From JAHBXE01 sp044222195 (GTDB lineage Bacteria; Planctomycetota; Phycisphaerae; Phycisphaerales; UBA1924): a stretch of DNA of 64,000 nucleotides. Location of the stretch: positions 1 through 64,000 of the forward strand of contig JBGANS010000007.1 in NCBI GenBank assembly GCA_044222195.1. Direction: 5' to 3'. Numbering within the stretch: the stretch's first letter is position 1; every line of letters starts with the position of its first letter. Positions 1-8,077 of this stretch are shown one piece after another. Under the pieces are notes generated by a model, which saw only the letters and a list, made by a program, of their open reading frames with translations, ran no database searches and was not told where the DNA came from. A program made the position numbers and the translations under genes.

Positions 1-177
1 CCCGCCACCGCCACCCGGCGCGTTCGCGGTCGGCGTGATCATCACCGCACGCTGAGCGCCCACATGCATCACCTTGGCATGCGGATACAACTCCCGCAAC
101 GCGGCGACAGGATCTTCGGCGTACGCCGAGACTGCTGGGAAGAGAGCGACACCAACGCACATGAGCGACTTCCGCAT
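1..177 (-). CDS. N-terminal fragment of a secreted protein
   Basis: This gene runs off the left edge; the first 59 codons are visible. It opens ATG with an upstream GAGGAG ribosome binding site. The first 20 residues look like a Sec signal peptide: basic start MRKS, hydrophobic core, AYA just before the likely cleavage site. The mature part begins EDPVAALRELYPHAKV and reaches a glycine-rich stretch at the edge. The product is exported. The visible part does not identify a family, so no function is assigned. A promoter-like pair lies upstream at 241-268. Confidence 0.7.
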   Translation of the reverse strand, partial: MRKSLMCVGVALFPAVSAYAEDPVAALRELYPHAKVMHVGAQRAVMITPTANAPGGGGG

Positions 178-240
178 GGTTGCTCCTCGTGTTGCCGCAG
201 TTGCGGCCCTCTTCCCTCTGGGCGACCGACAGGTCCCAAA

Positions 241-268
241 AGTGTACCTCGGGGTTTTGACTATGCAA
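241..268 (-). promoter_or_regulatory. Putative promoter of the left-edge secreted protein gene
   Basis: On the minus strand a -35 like TTGCAT (263-268) and a -10 like TACACT (241-246) are separated by 16 bases, about 60 bases upstream of the start codon at 177. Assigned by eye. Confidence 0.4.
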
Positions 269-322
269 GGAACTTTCCCAAACTCTCGCGCCCGCAGCGA
301 TACATACTTCGCTCAATAGTGT

Positions 323-346
323 GTAGTGGCCTCCGTTGGCCACTAC
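323..346 (-). terminator. Hairpin downstream of the TPR kinase gene
   Basis: GTAGTGGCC and GGCCACTAC form a perfect 9-bp stem with a 6-base loop, about 100 bases past the kinase stop codon. No T-run follows on either strand, so it may be a weak or Rho-assisted terminator or just a stable hairpin. The rest of 178-448 shows no gene. Confidence 0.35.
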
Positions 347-448
347 GGCTACGGGTGTCCTGATTCCGGCCCTCTGGGGTGGGTGTGGGGTTCCGCTCCC
401 TGACGGTCGCGGTTCTGATGGAAAGGCGAAGTGGCACGAAGGGGCGGG

Positions 449-2988
449 CTACTTGCTCAGCTTTTTCTTGATGTCGTTGAGAAGGAGGGTGGTGTTTTTG
501 GTGCGGGGGTGGTCGGGGCCGTGGGCGGCGAGGAACTGTGCCGCGGCTTCTTCGGCGTAGGGGAGGGCTTGTGCGAAGTGGCCGCCGTCGTAGAGCGCTT
601 TGGCGAGTGAGGAGCGGGTCTGGATGGTGAGCCAGTAGGAATCGCCGAGGGCGCGGGAGATTTCGGGAAGCATGGCTTTGTAGCCGTCGGCGGCCTGGTC
701 GAAGTGCTTGCCGATCCAGATGCAGTTCCAGTAGCCGTAACGGGCGGACATGGTGTCGTGGGAGTCGGGGCCCATGATGCGGGTGCGGGCGGCGATGACC
801 TCTTCGTAGAGGCGGGCGCCTTCTGCGGGGTTGCCGAGCTCGGCTTCGAGGCTGGCGAGGTTGCCCTGGAGGATCCAGCGGTCGGGGTTGTCTTCGTTGA
901 GCCACTTGGCGGCGAGCTCGGCGGCTTTGCGGAGGTAGGGAGCGGCTTCGCGGTCGCGGTTCATTCCCTGGTAGGTGGCGCCGATGTTGTTGTTGAGGCC
1001 GATGAGGATCATGCGGGGCGGGTCGGGGATGGATTCGGCGAGGCGGAGCGCGTCGAGGTGGAGCTTGAGGGAGTGCTCGGCGTCGCCGTCCATGTCGTAG
1101 GCCTGAGCGAGGTTGCTCGTGGCTTCGAGGACGAAGGGGTCGCGGTCACCGAGAAGGCGGGCGCTGCCGGTGATGGCTTCCTGGAGGACCCCCACTGCTT
1201 CCTTGGCGCGGCCGAGGGTGGAGAGACAGGTGCCGAGGTCGTTGAGCGCGTTGTAGACGGCGATGTCGTCGGGGCCGAGGATGAGTCGGGCGCGATTGAT
1301 GGCGGCGCGGAGGGCGGGTTCGGCCTGGTCGTAACGCTCGCGGCGGGCCAGGAGAGAGGCGATCGCGACTTCGGTGCGGATGGTGTCGGGGGCGTCGGGG
1401 CCGGCGTTGGCGCGGCGAAGAGCGAGCGCGATGTTGAGGTGTTTCTCGGCGTCGGGGAATGAGCCGAGCTGTGCGAAGGTGAAGCCGAGTGTGTTGTGGA
1501 TCGAGGCGGCGACGAGAGGGCGAGTTTCGAAGCGGTGCTCGACGCGGGCGGCGGCGCGGTGGAGGAGGTCGAGAGCGGTGATGTCGTGGCCTTCCTTGTC
1601 GGGAGAGGCCGCGGCGAGGAGGTCGTCGGTGAGGAACTTGTTGATTTCGAGCTGGGATTGGGACTGGTTGCTGGCTTCGCGGCGCTGGCGTTTGGCTTCG
1701 ACCAGGCCGGCGGTGAGGCCGCCGATTCCGAGGATGGCGGCGAGGACGATGACGGAGATGGTGACGACGAGGGCGCGGTGGCGCTGGGCGAAGCGTGCGG
1801 CGCGGTAGCGGAACGTTGGCGGGTGGGCGAGGATGGGGTCGCGGCGGAGGAGGCGGCGGAGGTCTTCAGAGAAGGCTGCGACGGTCTGGTAGCGCTGGGC
1901 CGGGTCTTTCTCCAGCGCCTTGGTCAGGATGCAGTCGAGGTCGTGAAGGAAGGGGCGCGGGAGCGGCTCGGAGCCGGCGGGCCTTGACTTGCTCACCGGC
2001 GAAGGAGTGGACTCTTTGATGCGGCGCAGGACTTCGATTGGCTCGCCAGTGGTGTCGATCGGCGGGCGGCCGGCGATGAGGGTGTAGAGGACGGCGCCGA
2101 GGGCGTAGATGTCGGCGCGTGTGTCGATGATGCGGCCGCCGGTCTGTTCGGGGGCCATGAAGGCGGGCGTGCCGATCGCGATGCCGCTGGTGGGCGCGAG
2201 TTCGCTGTCGCCTGCGCCGAAGGCTTCGGTTGGTTTGGCGATACCGAAGTCGAGGACTCGGGGGATGGCGCGGCCAGAGGATTCGCTGACGAGGATGTTG
2301 GCGGGCTTGAGATCGCGGTGAATGACGCCGCGCTGGTGGGCGTGCTGGACGGCGTCGGCGATGTCGAGGATGAGGGAGATGCGGTCGCGGGTGGACAGGG
2401 AGTTGTTGCGGCAGAAATCGGAGAGGGGTTCGCCTTCGACGTATTCGATGACGAGGTAGGGGAGGCCGGAGTCGGTCTTTCCGGCGTCGAGGATTCGAGC
2501 GATGTTGGGATGGTCGGTGCGTTCGAGGGCGCGGCGTTCGAACTCGAAGCGGGCGGCGGATTCGGGGTTGATGGCGGCGTAGGGAACGATCTTGATGGCG
2601 ACGAGGCGGTGGATGGGCTGGTGCTGCTCGGCGAGGAGGACGTAGCCGCTGCCGCCGCGCCCGATTCGGCGGAGGATGGAGTAGGGTCCGATGGAGGCGG
2701 GGAGTTGCGTTCGGGATCGGGGGGGGGGGGGGGGCCACGGGGCGGCGGCGCCGGGCGGGGGTTGGTCGTTGGGTTTTGGTAGTTGGTCGGCTCGGAAGCC
2801 CGTGGCACGGTTGGTGGCACGTTGGGTGGTACGTGTGTGGGGATGTCGTTGGCGAGGAGTTCGAGGACTTCGCGTTTGAGAGCGGGGTCGGTGAGTTGGT
2901 TGAGTCGGGAGTCACGCTCGGAGGGTGTGAGTTCGCGGAGGTCGAGAAAGAGGTTTGAGGCCTGGTTGTGGAGATCGCGCGAGGTCAT
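449..2988 (-). CDS. Serine/threonine protein kinase with TPR repeats, frameshifted in a homopolymer
   Basis: Start ATG at 2988 overlaps the upstream sigma factor stop by four bases (ATGA). The first ~85 codons (MTSRDLHNQASNLF...) run into a run of 16 C (coding sense, 2719-2734). After it, the kinase continues in another frame: glycine loop IGRGGSGYV, invariant lysine in VAIK, catalytic loop HRDLKPAN, DFG and APE (MAPEQTGG, near 2158). A transmembrane helix (ALVVTISVIVLAAILG) follows near 1760, then a long series of TPR-like repeats to the C-terminus. One extra C, or two fewer, would join the frames. It is therefore a sequencing or slippage frameshift, a phase-variable gene, or a recent pseudogene. 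The layout of ECF sigma factor plus cytoplasmic kinase, one TM helix and TPR sensor is common in planctomycetes. Substrate unknown. Confidence 0.8.
2719..2734. repeat. 16-base poly-G/poly-C tract inside the kinase gene
   Basis: An uninterrupted run of 16 G on the plus strand lies in the linker between the N-terminal region and the catalytic domain of the TPR kinase. The reading frames on its two sides do not match at the length given. Confidence 0.9.
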
Positions 2989-3536
2989 GGCGAGGTCTCG
3001 CCGAGTTCGCGACCGAGTTCGCGGCGGAGCCAGGCGCGGGCGACGGTCCATTCGCGCTCGGCGGTGCGTTTGGAGAGGCCAAGGACGGCGGCGACCTGGT
3101 CCATGGGCATGCCGGAGAAGATTCGGAGGGTGGTGACCTCTGCCTGGGTCTGGCTGAGGGTGCGGAGTTTTTCGAGGGCGCGGTGGACAGCGTCGAACTC
3201 GATGATGGTTCGGTCGTCGCTGAGGATGTGGTCGTCGAGATCGAGGCGCAGGCTTGCTTTGTTCGCGTTGCCGCCGCCGCGTTTGTCGGCGTCGCGTTTT
3301 CGGGCGTGGTCGATGAGGACTTGCTTGAGGACGCGGGCGGCGAGGGCGAGTTTCTGGTCGCGAGGGAGGTCGGGGAGGCCCTGATTGAGGATGCGGATGC
3401 AGGCCTCGTTGACGACGGCGGTGGGCTGGAGGGTGTGGCCGGACTGCTCGGCGGCGAAGAAGCGGGCGGCGATGGAGCGGAGGTCGCCGTAGAAGCGTTG
3501 GGTGAGTTCCTGGTTGGGTTCGCCGGGTGCCGGCAC
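2985..3536 (-). CDS. ECF-type RNA polymerase sigma factor
   Basis: A 183-residue sigma-70 family protein of the ECF class. The N-terminal half (ELTQRFYGDLRSIAARFFA... LQPTAVVNEACIRI) matches the region 2 pattern of the planctomycete/verrucomicrobial ECF subfamily. The C-terminal half carries region 4 (LRIFSGMPMDQVAAVLGLS followed by KRTAEREW), a helix-turn-helix for -35 recognition. Start is GTG at 3536. Its stop overlaps the kinase ATG (2985-2988), so the two are translationally coupled, and the kinase or its partner probably controls this sigma factor. No anti-sigma factor is visible nearby. Confidence 0.88.
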   Translation of the reverse strand: MPAPGEPNQELTQRFYGDLRSIAARFFAAEQSGHTLQPTAVVNEACIRILNQGLPDLPRDQKLALAARVLKQVLIDHARKRDADKRGGGNANKASLRLDLDDHILSDDRTIIEFDAVHRALEKLRTLSQTQAEVTTLRIFSGMPMDQVAAVLGLSKRTAEREWTVARAWLRRELGRELGETSP

Positions 3537-3602
3537 GCGGGGATTCCGGGGGTGGGGTTGCTGGCGGATGAGGCGACGGACTGCGCATCCGCGTGTGGGA
3601 GC

Positions 3603-3608
3603 AGTGTA
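3603..3608 (-). promoter_or_regulatory. Possible -10 box for the sigma factor/kinase operon
   Basis: TACACT on the minus strand, about 67 bases upstream of the sigma factor GTG start. No convincing -35 was found. Confidence 0.3.
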
Positions 3609-3666
3609 TCCCTTTTTGCCCTGGAGTCACCGGGGAAGGGATGCGTGCGCCCGCCTGGAGTCGGTC

Positions 3667-3966
3667 ATGGAGAGCCGAGTGACGGTTCGGAGTTTCCTGT
3701 TCGACAATCTGATTTCGCCGGCGATCGTGAGGCTGGTGTTTTTCGTGGGGCTGGGGGCGATCGTGGTGGCGAGCTTCTGGACCATGAAGCTGGGATTCGA
3801 TTTCTGGGACGTGGGAGGAAGCCGGATTGTCCTCACGGGACTTGGGGCGTTGGTGCTGGGGTCGCTGGCGTGGCGGCTGCTGTGCGAGGTCGTGATTGTG
3901 CTGTTCAAGATCCACGAGTCGCTGCGGGCGATCCAGGGGTCGCTGGCGGAGAAGCCAAAGACCTGA
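3667..3966 (+). CDS. DUF4282 family small membrane protein
   Basis: A 99-residue protein. Two hydrophobic helices (IVRLVFFVGLGAIVVASFW and LTGLGALVLGSLAWRLLC) are followed by EVVIVLFKIHESLRAIQ, which is the conserved C-terminal signature of DUF4282 (…RIxxExxIVxFxIxExLxxI). The ATG at 3667 is preferred over upstream in-frame starts because it places the conserved 'FLFDNLISPAIV' segment at the N-terminus, as usual in the family. Inner-membrane location is predicted; function unknown. Confidence 0.72.
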   Translation: MESRVTVRSFLFDNLISPAIVRLVFFVGLGAIVVASFWTMKLGFDFWDVGGSRIVLTGLGALVLGSLAWRLLCEVVIVLFKIHESLRAIQGSLAEKPKT

Positions 3967-4084
3967 TGTGCATTTGTGGCGGATGGCGGCGCGGGCCGCG
4001 CATCTGCTGGTGATGAACACCCCCACTCTCACACCGGTCTTGGGCATCCGGACGCGGCTTCCGCGCCGGGATGAAGGGACTCAC

Positions 4085-4447
4085 ATGAATACGGCAGCGC
4101 GGCCCGCGCGTAGGGCGTATGAGATCGAGATGCGGCCACGGAGGACGTGGCGGCTGAAGGTGTTGGGCGCGGCGCTCGTGCTGGTGGCGGTGGTTGGCGG
4201 GGCGATCGCGCTGTGGGGAGAGAGCGGGATGCGGGGGAAGTTTGCGGGGCAGGACGGGATGAGCGGGCTCGAGTTCCGGGGCAGCCGCGTGTACGTCACG
4301 ACGGCGCTTGGGACGACGTTTGTCGCGGCGTACGAGGTGGATGGGAATCGCGTGATCATCAAGGGTGCGGGTGGGGCCCAGGTGTACACGCGGGCGGGGG
4401 ACACGCTCGATGGCGGTGTGGGAATCAGGTTTGTGAAGGTTGATTGA
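4085..4447 (+). CDS. Single-pass membrane-anchored hypothetical protein
   Basis: A 120-residue protein with an AAGGGA ribosome site just before ATG 4085. A basic N-terminus (about 27 residues) precedes one transmembrane helix (VLGAALVLVAVVGGAIALWG). The extracytoplasmic domain of about 70 residues is rich in short beta-type segments (GLEFRGSRVYVTTALGTTF, GNRVIIKG), as in small beta-barrel or lipocalin-like folds. No recognised family and no functional assignment. It precedes the dockerin-tailed gene by 56 bases on the same strand and may be cotranscribed with it. Confidence 0.6.
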   Translation: MNTAARPARRAYEIEMRPRRTWRLKVLGAALVLVAVVGGAIALWGESGMRGKFAGQDGMSGLEFRGSRVYVTTALGTTFVAAYEVDGNRVIIKGAGGAQVYTRAGDTLDGGVGIRFVKVD

Positions 4448-4503
4448 ACGGCGCGGCCGAGGAAACGGCTGTGTGGGCGCGAACACCAAGAAGGAGCAGG
4501 ACC

Positions 4504-6189
4504 ATGAGCGGTTCGATGAAAGCGGGAGTGGCGGCGGTGCTGATGGCGGCGGCGGCGGGGCGTGCGCAGTGCCTGCAGCAGTGGAGCGGGGACATCGGGA
4601 TCCCGCAGGGTGTGAACGGCGATGTGTACGCAATGACGACCTTTGATCCGGACGGGGCGGGTCCGATGACGGCGCAACTGATCGTGGCTGGCTCGTTCGG
4701 GACGGCGTCGGGCGTGACGGTGAACAAGATTTGCCGGTGGGACGGGGTGAACTGGCAACCGCTTTCGGATGGCATCGGAACCAATAGCGCGGTGTCGGTG
4801 TGGTCCTTGGCCAAGTGGGACCCGGACGGGCCGGGGCCGCAACTGCCGCAACTGATCGCGACCGGGCACTTCTCGCTGCACGGGAACTACATCATGCGGT
4901 GGGATGCCTCGAAGCAGACGTGGCAGCCGCTGGGCACCGGGATGAACAACGATGTGCGGGTGGCGATGGAATGGGACCCGGACGGGGCGGGCCCGTTCCT
5001 GCCTCAGTTGATAGCGGGCGGGGACTTCACGACGGCCGGCGGCATCGGGGCGGCGCACATCGCGCGTTGGGATGGAGCCAACTGGCAGCCGCTCATCTCA
5101 GGTGTGAACAACTCGGTGTGCGCGCTGGAGACGTTTGATCCAGACGGTGCGGGCCCGCAGCCGGCGCAGCTCGTGGCGGGGGGCTCGTTCACGATCGCGG
5201 GAGGTGTCGCGGCGAGCCGGATCGCACGGTTTGACGGGGTGACGTGGCAGCCGTTTGGCGCCGGGATGAACAGCACGGTGTGGCGGTTGTCGAAGTGGGA
5301 CGCGGGAACGGGTCCGCAGTTGCTGGCGGGCGGGGACTTCACCACGGCGGGTGGTGTGGCGGCCAACCGGTTGGCACGATTCGACGGGACCACGTGGTTT
5401 GCCTTCGGCTCAGGGTTCAACAACTCGGTTCGCTGGACCGACTCGTGGGATCCGGATGGGCCGGGGCCGCTGGGGCTGCGGCTGGTGGCGGGCGGATACT
5501 TCACAACCGCGGGCGGGAACGCGGCGAGCACGCTGGCCCAATGGGACGGGACGAACTGGTCGGGGTTTGGCACGGGCTTGAACGGCTCGTACGTCGATGC
5601 CCTGGTGAGCTATGACCCGGACGGAGCGGGGCCGGACTATCCGCAGCTTGTCGCGGGCGGGAACTTCACTCTGGCGGCCGGGGCGGTGGCGAATCGGGTG
5701 GCGGTATGGGCCTCGAACCCCACGCCGGTCGTGATTACGCACCCGGGAGCCAAGCGGGCGTGCCCGGGATCACCCGTCACGTTCAGCGTTCGGGCAGCGG
5801 CGGGCGGGTTCCCGACGTACCAGTGGCGGCGCAATGGGGTGAACCTGGTGAACGGTGTAAACCTCAACGGTACCACGATTGCGGGTGCGACGAGCGTTTC
5901 GCTGCAGCTCACCAATGTGAAGGCGGCGGATGCGGGTCAGTACGACGTGGTGGTGACGAACGCGTGCGGGAACGGGTACAGTCTGCCGGCGGCGCTGACG
6001 TTCTGCTACGCGAACTGCGACTGCTCGACCACGGCGCCGGTACTGACGGCCAATGACTTTCAGTGCTTCATCGACAAGTACGCGGCGGGATCGACGCTGG
6101 CGAACTGCGATGGGTCGACGTTGAGCCCGATCCTGACGGCGAACGACTTCCAGTGCTTCATCAACGCGTACGCGGGTGGGTGCCCGTAA
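4504..6189 (+). CDS. Secreted beta-propeller/Ig-like protein with GC-type dockerin tail
   Basis: Start ATG 4504 follows AAGGAGCAGGACC. A signal peptide (MSGSMKAGVAAVLMAAAAGRAQ) leads into roughly seven repeats of about 60 residues. Each holds a 'WDPDGxGPxxPQLIAGGDF' strand set and an 'IARWDGxxWQPLGxG' segment, which reads as a beta-propeller. Near residues 425-515 there is an Ig-like domain (YQWRRNGVNL ... VKAADAGQYDVVVTNACG). The C-terminus has two copies of C-D-x-S-T-x-x-P-x-LTANDFQCFI, the GC-type dockerin-like tail typical of Phycisphaerales. The tail suggests cell-surface anchoring or protein-protein docking. The propeller's ligand is unknown. A strong hairpin terminator follows. Confidence 0.85.
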   Translation: MSGSMKAGVAAVLMAAAAGRAQCLQQWSGDIGIPQGVNGDVYAMTTFDPDGAGPMTAQLIVAGSFGTASGVTVNKICRWDGVNWQPLSDGIGTNSAVSVWSLAKWDPDGPGPQLPQLIATGHFSLHGNYIMRWDASKQTWQPLGTGMNNDVRVAMEWDPDGAGPFLPQLIAGGDFTTAGGIGAAHIARWDGANWQPLISGVNNSVCALETFDPDGAGPQPAQLVAGGSFTIAGGVAASRIARFDGVTWQPFGAGMNSTVWRLSKWDAGTGPQLLAGGDFTTAGGVAANRLARFDGTTWFAFGSGFNNSVRWTDSWDPDGPGPLGLRLVAGGYFTTAGGNAASTLAQWDGTNWSGFGTGLNGSYVDALVSYDPDGAGPDYPQLVAGGNFTLAAGAVANRVAVWASNPTPVVITHPGAKRACPGSPVTFSVRAAAGGFPTYQWRRNGVNLVNGVNLNGTTIAGATSVSLQLTNVKAADAGQYDVVVTNACGNGYSLPAALTFCYANCDCSTTAPVLTANDFQCFIDKYAAGSTLANCDGSTLSPILTANDFQCFINAYAGGCP

Positions 6190-6221
6190 GACGAACTGCG
6201 GACACGAGCCGCGTGAGGCAG

Positions 6222-6257
6222 GCGGCCCGGGGAAGGAGCGATCCTTTCACGGGCCGC
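6222..6257 (+). terminator. Hairpin terminator after the dockerin-tailed gene
   Basis: GCGGCCCG (6222-6229) pairs with CGGGCCGC (6250-6257). Inside it GGAAGGA pairs with TCCTTTC (one G-T). The long stem lies 33 bases past the stop codon. The T-run after it is poor (TTGTTG), so it may not be purely intrinsic. Confidence 0.6.
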
Positions 6258-6304
6258 TTGTTGCGCGCCCGGCCGAGAGCACGGCTCGTCTCGTGACGGG
6301 CTCG

Positions 6305-6310
6305 TATAGT
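6305..6310 (+). promoter_or_regulatory. -10 box for the MBL-fold hydrolase gene
   Basis: TATAGT lies five bases before GTG 6316. That distance puts the transcription start at or next to the start codon, so the mRNA would be leaderless. Confidence 0.45.
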
Positions 6311-6315
6311 GGGTG

Positions 6316-7296
6316 GTGAACTCGACACAGATTCAGAATGGGCAAACGCGGTATTCGTGGCGGCTGCTGCGTGCGGGGGAGTTCCGGCTCGATGGCGGGT
6401 CGATGTTTGGACTGGTGCCGCGGGTGGTGTGGTCGAAGTCGGTTCCGACAGATGATCGCGGGCGGATCACGGTTCAGCACAACTGTCTGCTGCTGGAACG
6501 GTCGGGGCCCGGGGATGGTCCGAAGCTGATCGTGATCGAGACGGGGTCCGGGGACAAGCTGGATGCGAAGAGCCGGGACATCTTTGCGATGGGGGATCGG
6601 ACGATCGTGACGGCGCTGCAGGAGGTCGGGTGCAGGCCGGAGGATGTGAACGCCGTCGCGGTGACGCACCTTCACTTTGACCATGCGGGCGGTCTGACGC
6701 GGCTGTGCAGGGCTGGTGAGAAAGCGGATTGGACCGAGGGTGCGGGCGGTGCCGGCGTGAAGTTGACGTTTCCGAATGCCCGAGTGTTTTCGCAGACGCG
6801 CGAGTGGAGCGATGCGCTGGCGAACCGGAGCGTGATGACCCGGACGTACTTCAAGGATCACCTGGAGCCGATCCGGGACCAGGTGGTGCTGATGGATTCG
6901 CCGCGACCGTTCCCGATCGGGCACATCCCGGATCGTGATGAGACGCCGGCGGCGCCGGTGGCGCTCAGAACGACGGAGATCGCGCCGGGGCTGAGCGTGT
7001 TTCTGACGCCGGGGCACACCTGGGGGCAGCAGGCGATGATGTTCCGGGACACGGCGGGGCGGACGGTGGTGTTTACGCCGGATGTGATGCCGACGGCGGC
7101 GCATGTCGGGGCGGCGTACAGCCTGGGGTATGACGTGGAGCCGTACACGAGCATGGTGAGCCGGAAATGGTTTTTGGAAGAAGCGGCCGCGGGGGACTGG
7201 CTGCTGGTGTTGGATCACGAACCGGGGAATCCCTGCCGGCGGGCGCGAGCGAATGCCAAGGGCTGGTTTGACCTGGTCGAGGAAGGCGGTCGCTGA
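6316..7296 (+). CDS. MBL-fold metallo-hydrolase
   Basis: A 326-residue metallo-beta-lactamase-fold protein. The key motif is THLHFDHAGG (HxHxDH metal site) near residue 118. Further metal ligands are likely in FLTPGHTWGQ, the aspartate in VFTPDVMPT, and the histidine in LVLDHEPG. There is no signal peptide, so it is cytoplasmic. The pattern resembles the lactonase/generic hydrolase branch (AttM/quorum-quenching-like or N-acyl hydrolases), but the substrate cannot be read from sequence. GTG 6316 is chosen because a TATAGT box ends five bases upstream; GTG 6313 is equally in frame. Confidence 0.82.
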   Translation: MNSTQIQNGQTRYSWRLLRAGEFRLDGGSMFGLVPRVVWSKSVPTDDRGRITVQHNCLLLERSGPGDGPKLIVIETGSGDKLDAKSRDIFAMGDRTIVTALQEVGCRPEDVNAVAVTHLHFDHAGGLTRLCRAGEKADWTEGAGGAGVKLTFPNARVFSQTREWSDALANRSVMTRTYFKDHLEPIRDQVVLMDSPRPFPIGHIPDRDETPAAPVALRTTEIAPGLSVFLTPGHTWGQQAMMFRDTAGRTVVFTPDVMPTAAHVGAAYSLGYDVEPYTSMVSRKWFLEEAAAGDWLLVLDHEPGNPCRRARANAKGWFDLVEEGGR

Positions 7297-7339
7297 GGGT
7301 GCCGGGCAGAGAGCGCACAGGCGGCGGGGCGTGAACGGG

Positions 7340-7345
7340 TATGAT
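7340..7345 (+). promoter_or_regulatory. Possible -10 box for the DUF4442 gene
   Basis: TATGAT lies 22 bases before TTG 7368, with AAGGA as a ribosome site in between. It overlaps the ATG at 7341, which argues against that ATG being the true start. Confidence 0.4.
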
Positions 7346-7367
7346 CTGGCGCTGTGAAGGACAGATC

Positions 7368-8037
7368 TTGACGACCGACACCGCCGACCATCCCGTTGTG
7401 ACGACGCCGGCCGTGACCGGTGACGAAGCGACATCGGTTCAGGACGAGGTGGAACTGCGTCCGGCGCCGGCGAAGCGGAAGCGGACGGTGATGGACCGGG
7501 TGGACACGTTCGTGAGCAAGTTGGCGGCTCGGAACAACTTCTGGCACCGGGTGACGTCGCTGGTGTGGATGCCGTACGCGTTCAAGAGCGGCATCCGGAT
7601 GAAGCGCGTGGACCCGAACACGTTTTCGGCGGTGCTGCCGTTCCGGAGATTCAACCGGAACTGGTACAACGCGATGGCGGGGGCGGCGCTCCTGGCCAAC
7701 AGCGAGGTGGCGGGCGGGATGTACGTGTTCGGGGTGTGCGGCGGGCACTACACGGTGGTGTGCAATGTGCGGCGGGCACTACACGGTGGTGTGCAAGCAC
7801 CTGGAATACAAGTTTCTGCGGCCGTGCTATGGGCCGGCGCTGTACAAGATTTCGCCGCGGGAAGACATCCACGGGCTGGTGGCCTCCGGGAAAGAGTTCA
7901 ACGTGACGGTGGACCTGGACATCGTGCAGCAGATCGGGAAGAAGTCGGGCAAGGACCGGCGGGTGGGCAAGTGCACGGCGGTGTTCCACGTGACGCTCAA
8001 GGCGCACCAGCAGAAGAAGGGGCGGAAGGTTCGGTAG
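7368..8037 (+). CDS. DUF4442 hotdog-fold (thioesterase-like) protein, frameshifted by a 31-bp tandem duplication
   Basis: The first frame encodes ...NWYNAMAGAALLANSEVAGG MYVFGVCGG... and the second continues VCKHLEYKFLRPCYGPALY to the stop at 8037. Between them a 31-base segment is present twice in tandem (7735-7765 and 7766-7796). Removing one copy restores a single protein of about 212 residues. The joined sequence (NWxNxMxGxxLxxxxE, then LEYKFLRPCxGPALYK) matches DUF4442, a PaaI-like hotdog family of acyl-CoA thioesterases. The start is either TTG 7368 (AAGGA upstream) or ATG 7341. As written the gene is broken. It could be a genuine fresh mutation or an assembly duplication. Confidence 0.72.
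7735..7796. repeat. 31-bp perfect tandem duplication
   Basis: Two adjacent identical 31-base copies, each starting TGTGCGGCGGGCAC and ending GTGTGCAA. Since 31 is not a multiple of three, the second copy shifts the DUF4442 reading frame. Confidence 0.92.
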
Positions 8038-8040
8038 GCT

Positions 8041-8057
8041 GGGGCCGATTCGGCCCC
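8041..8057 (+). terminator. Short GC-rich hairpin after the DUF4442 gene
   Basis: GGGGCCGA and TCGGCCCC form an 8-bp stem around a single T, directly after the stop codon. No T-run follows, so it may be a structure in the leader of the next gene instead. Confidence 0.35.
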
Positions 8058-8077
8058 GCGAGTTCAGAGCCCACCGC

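Noticed and set aside
704..1462. Plus-strand frame antisense to the TPR kinase
   Set aside because: Gly/Val/Ala/Glu-rich shadow translation without start signals.
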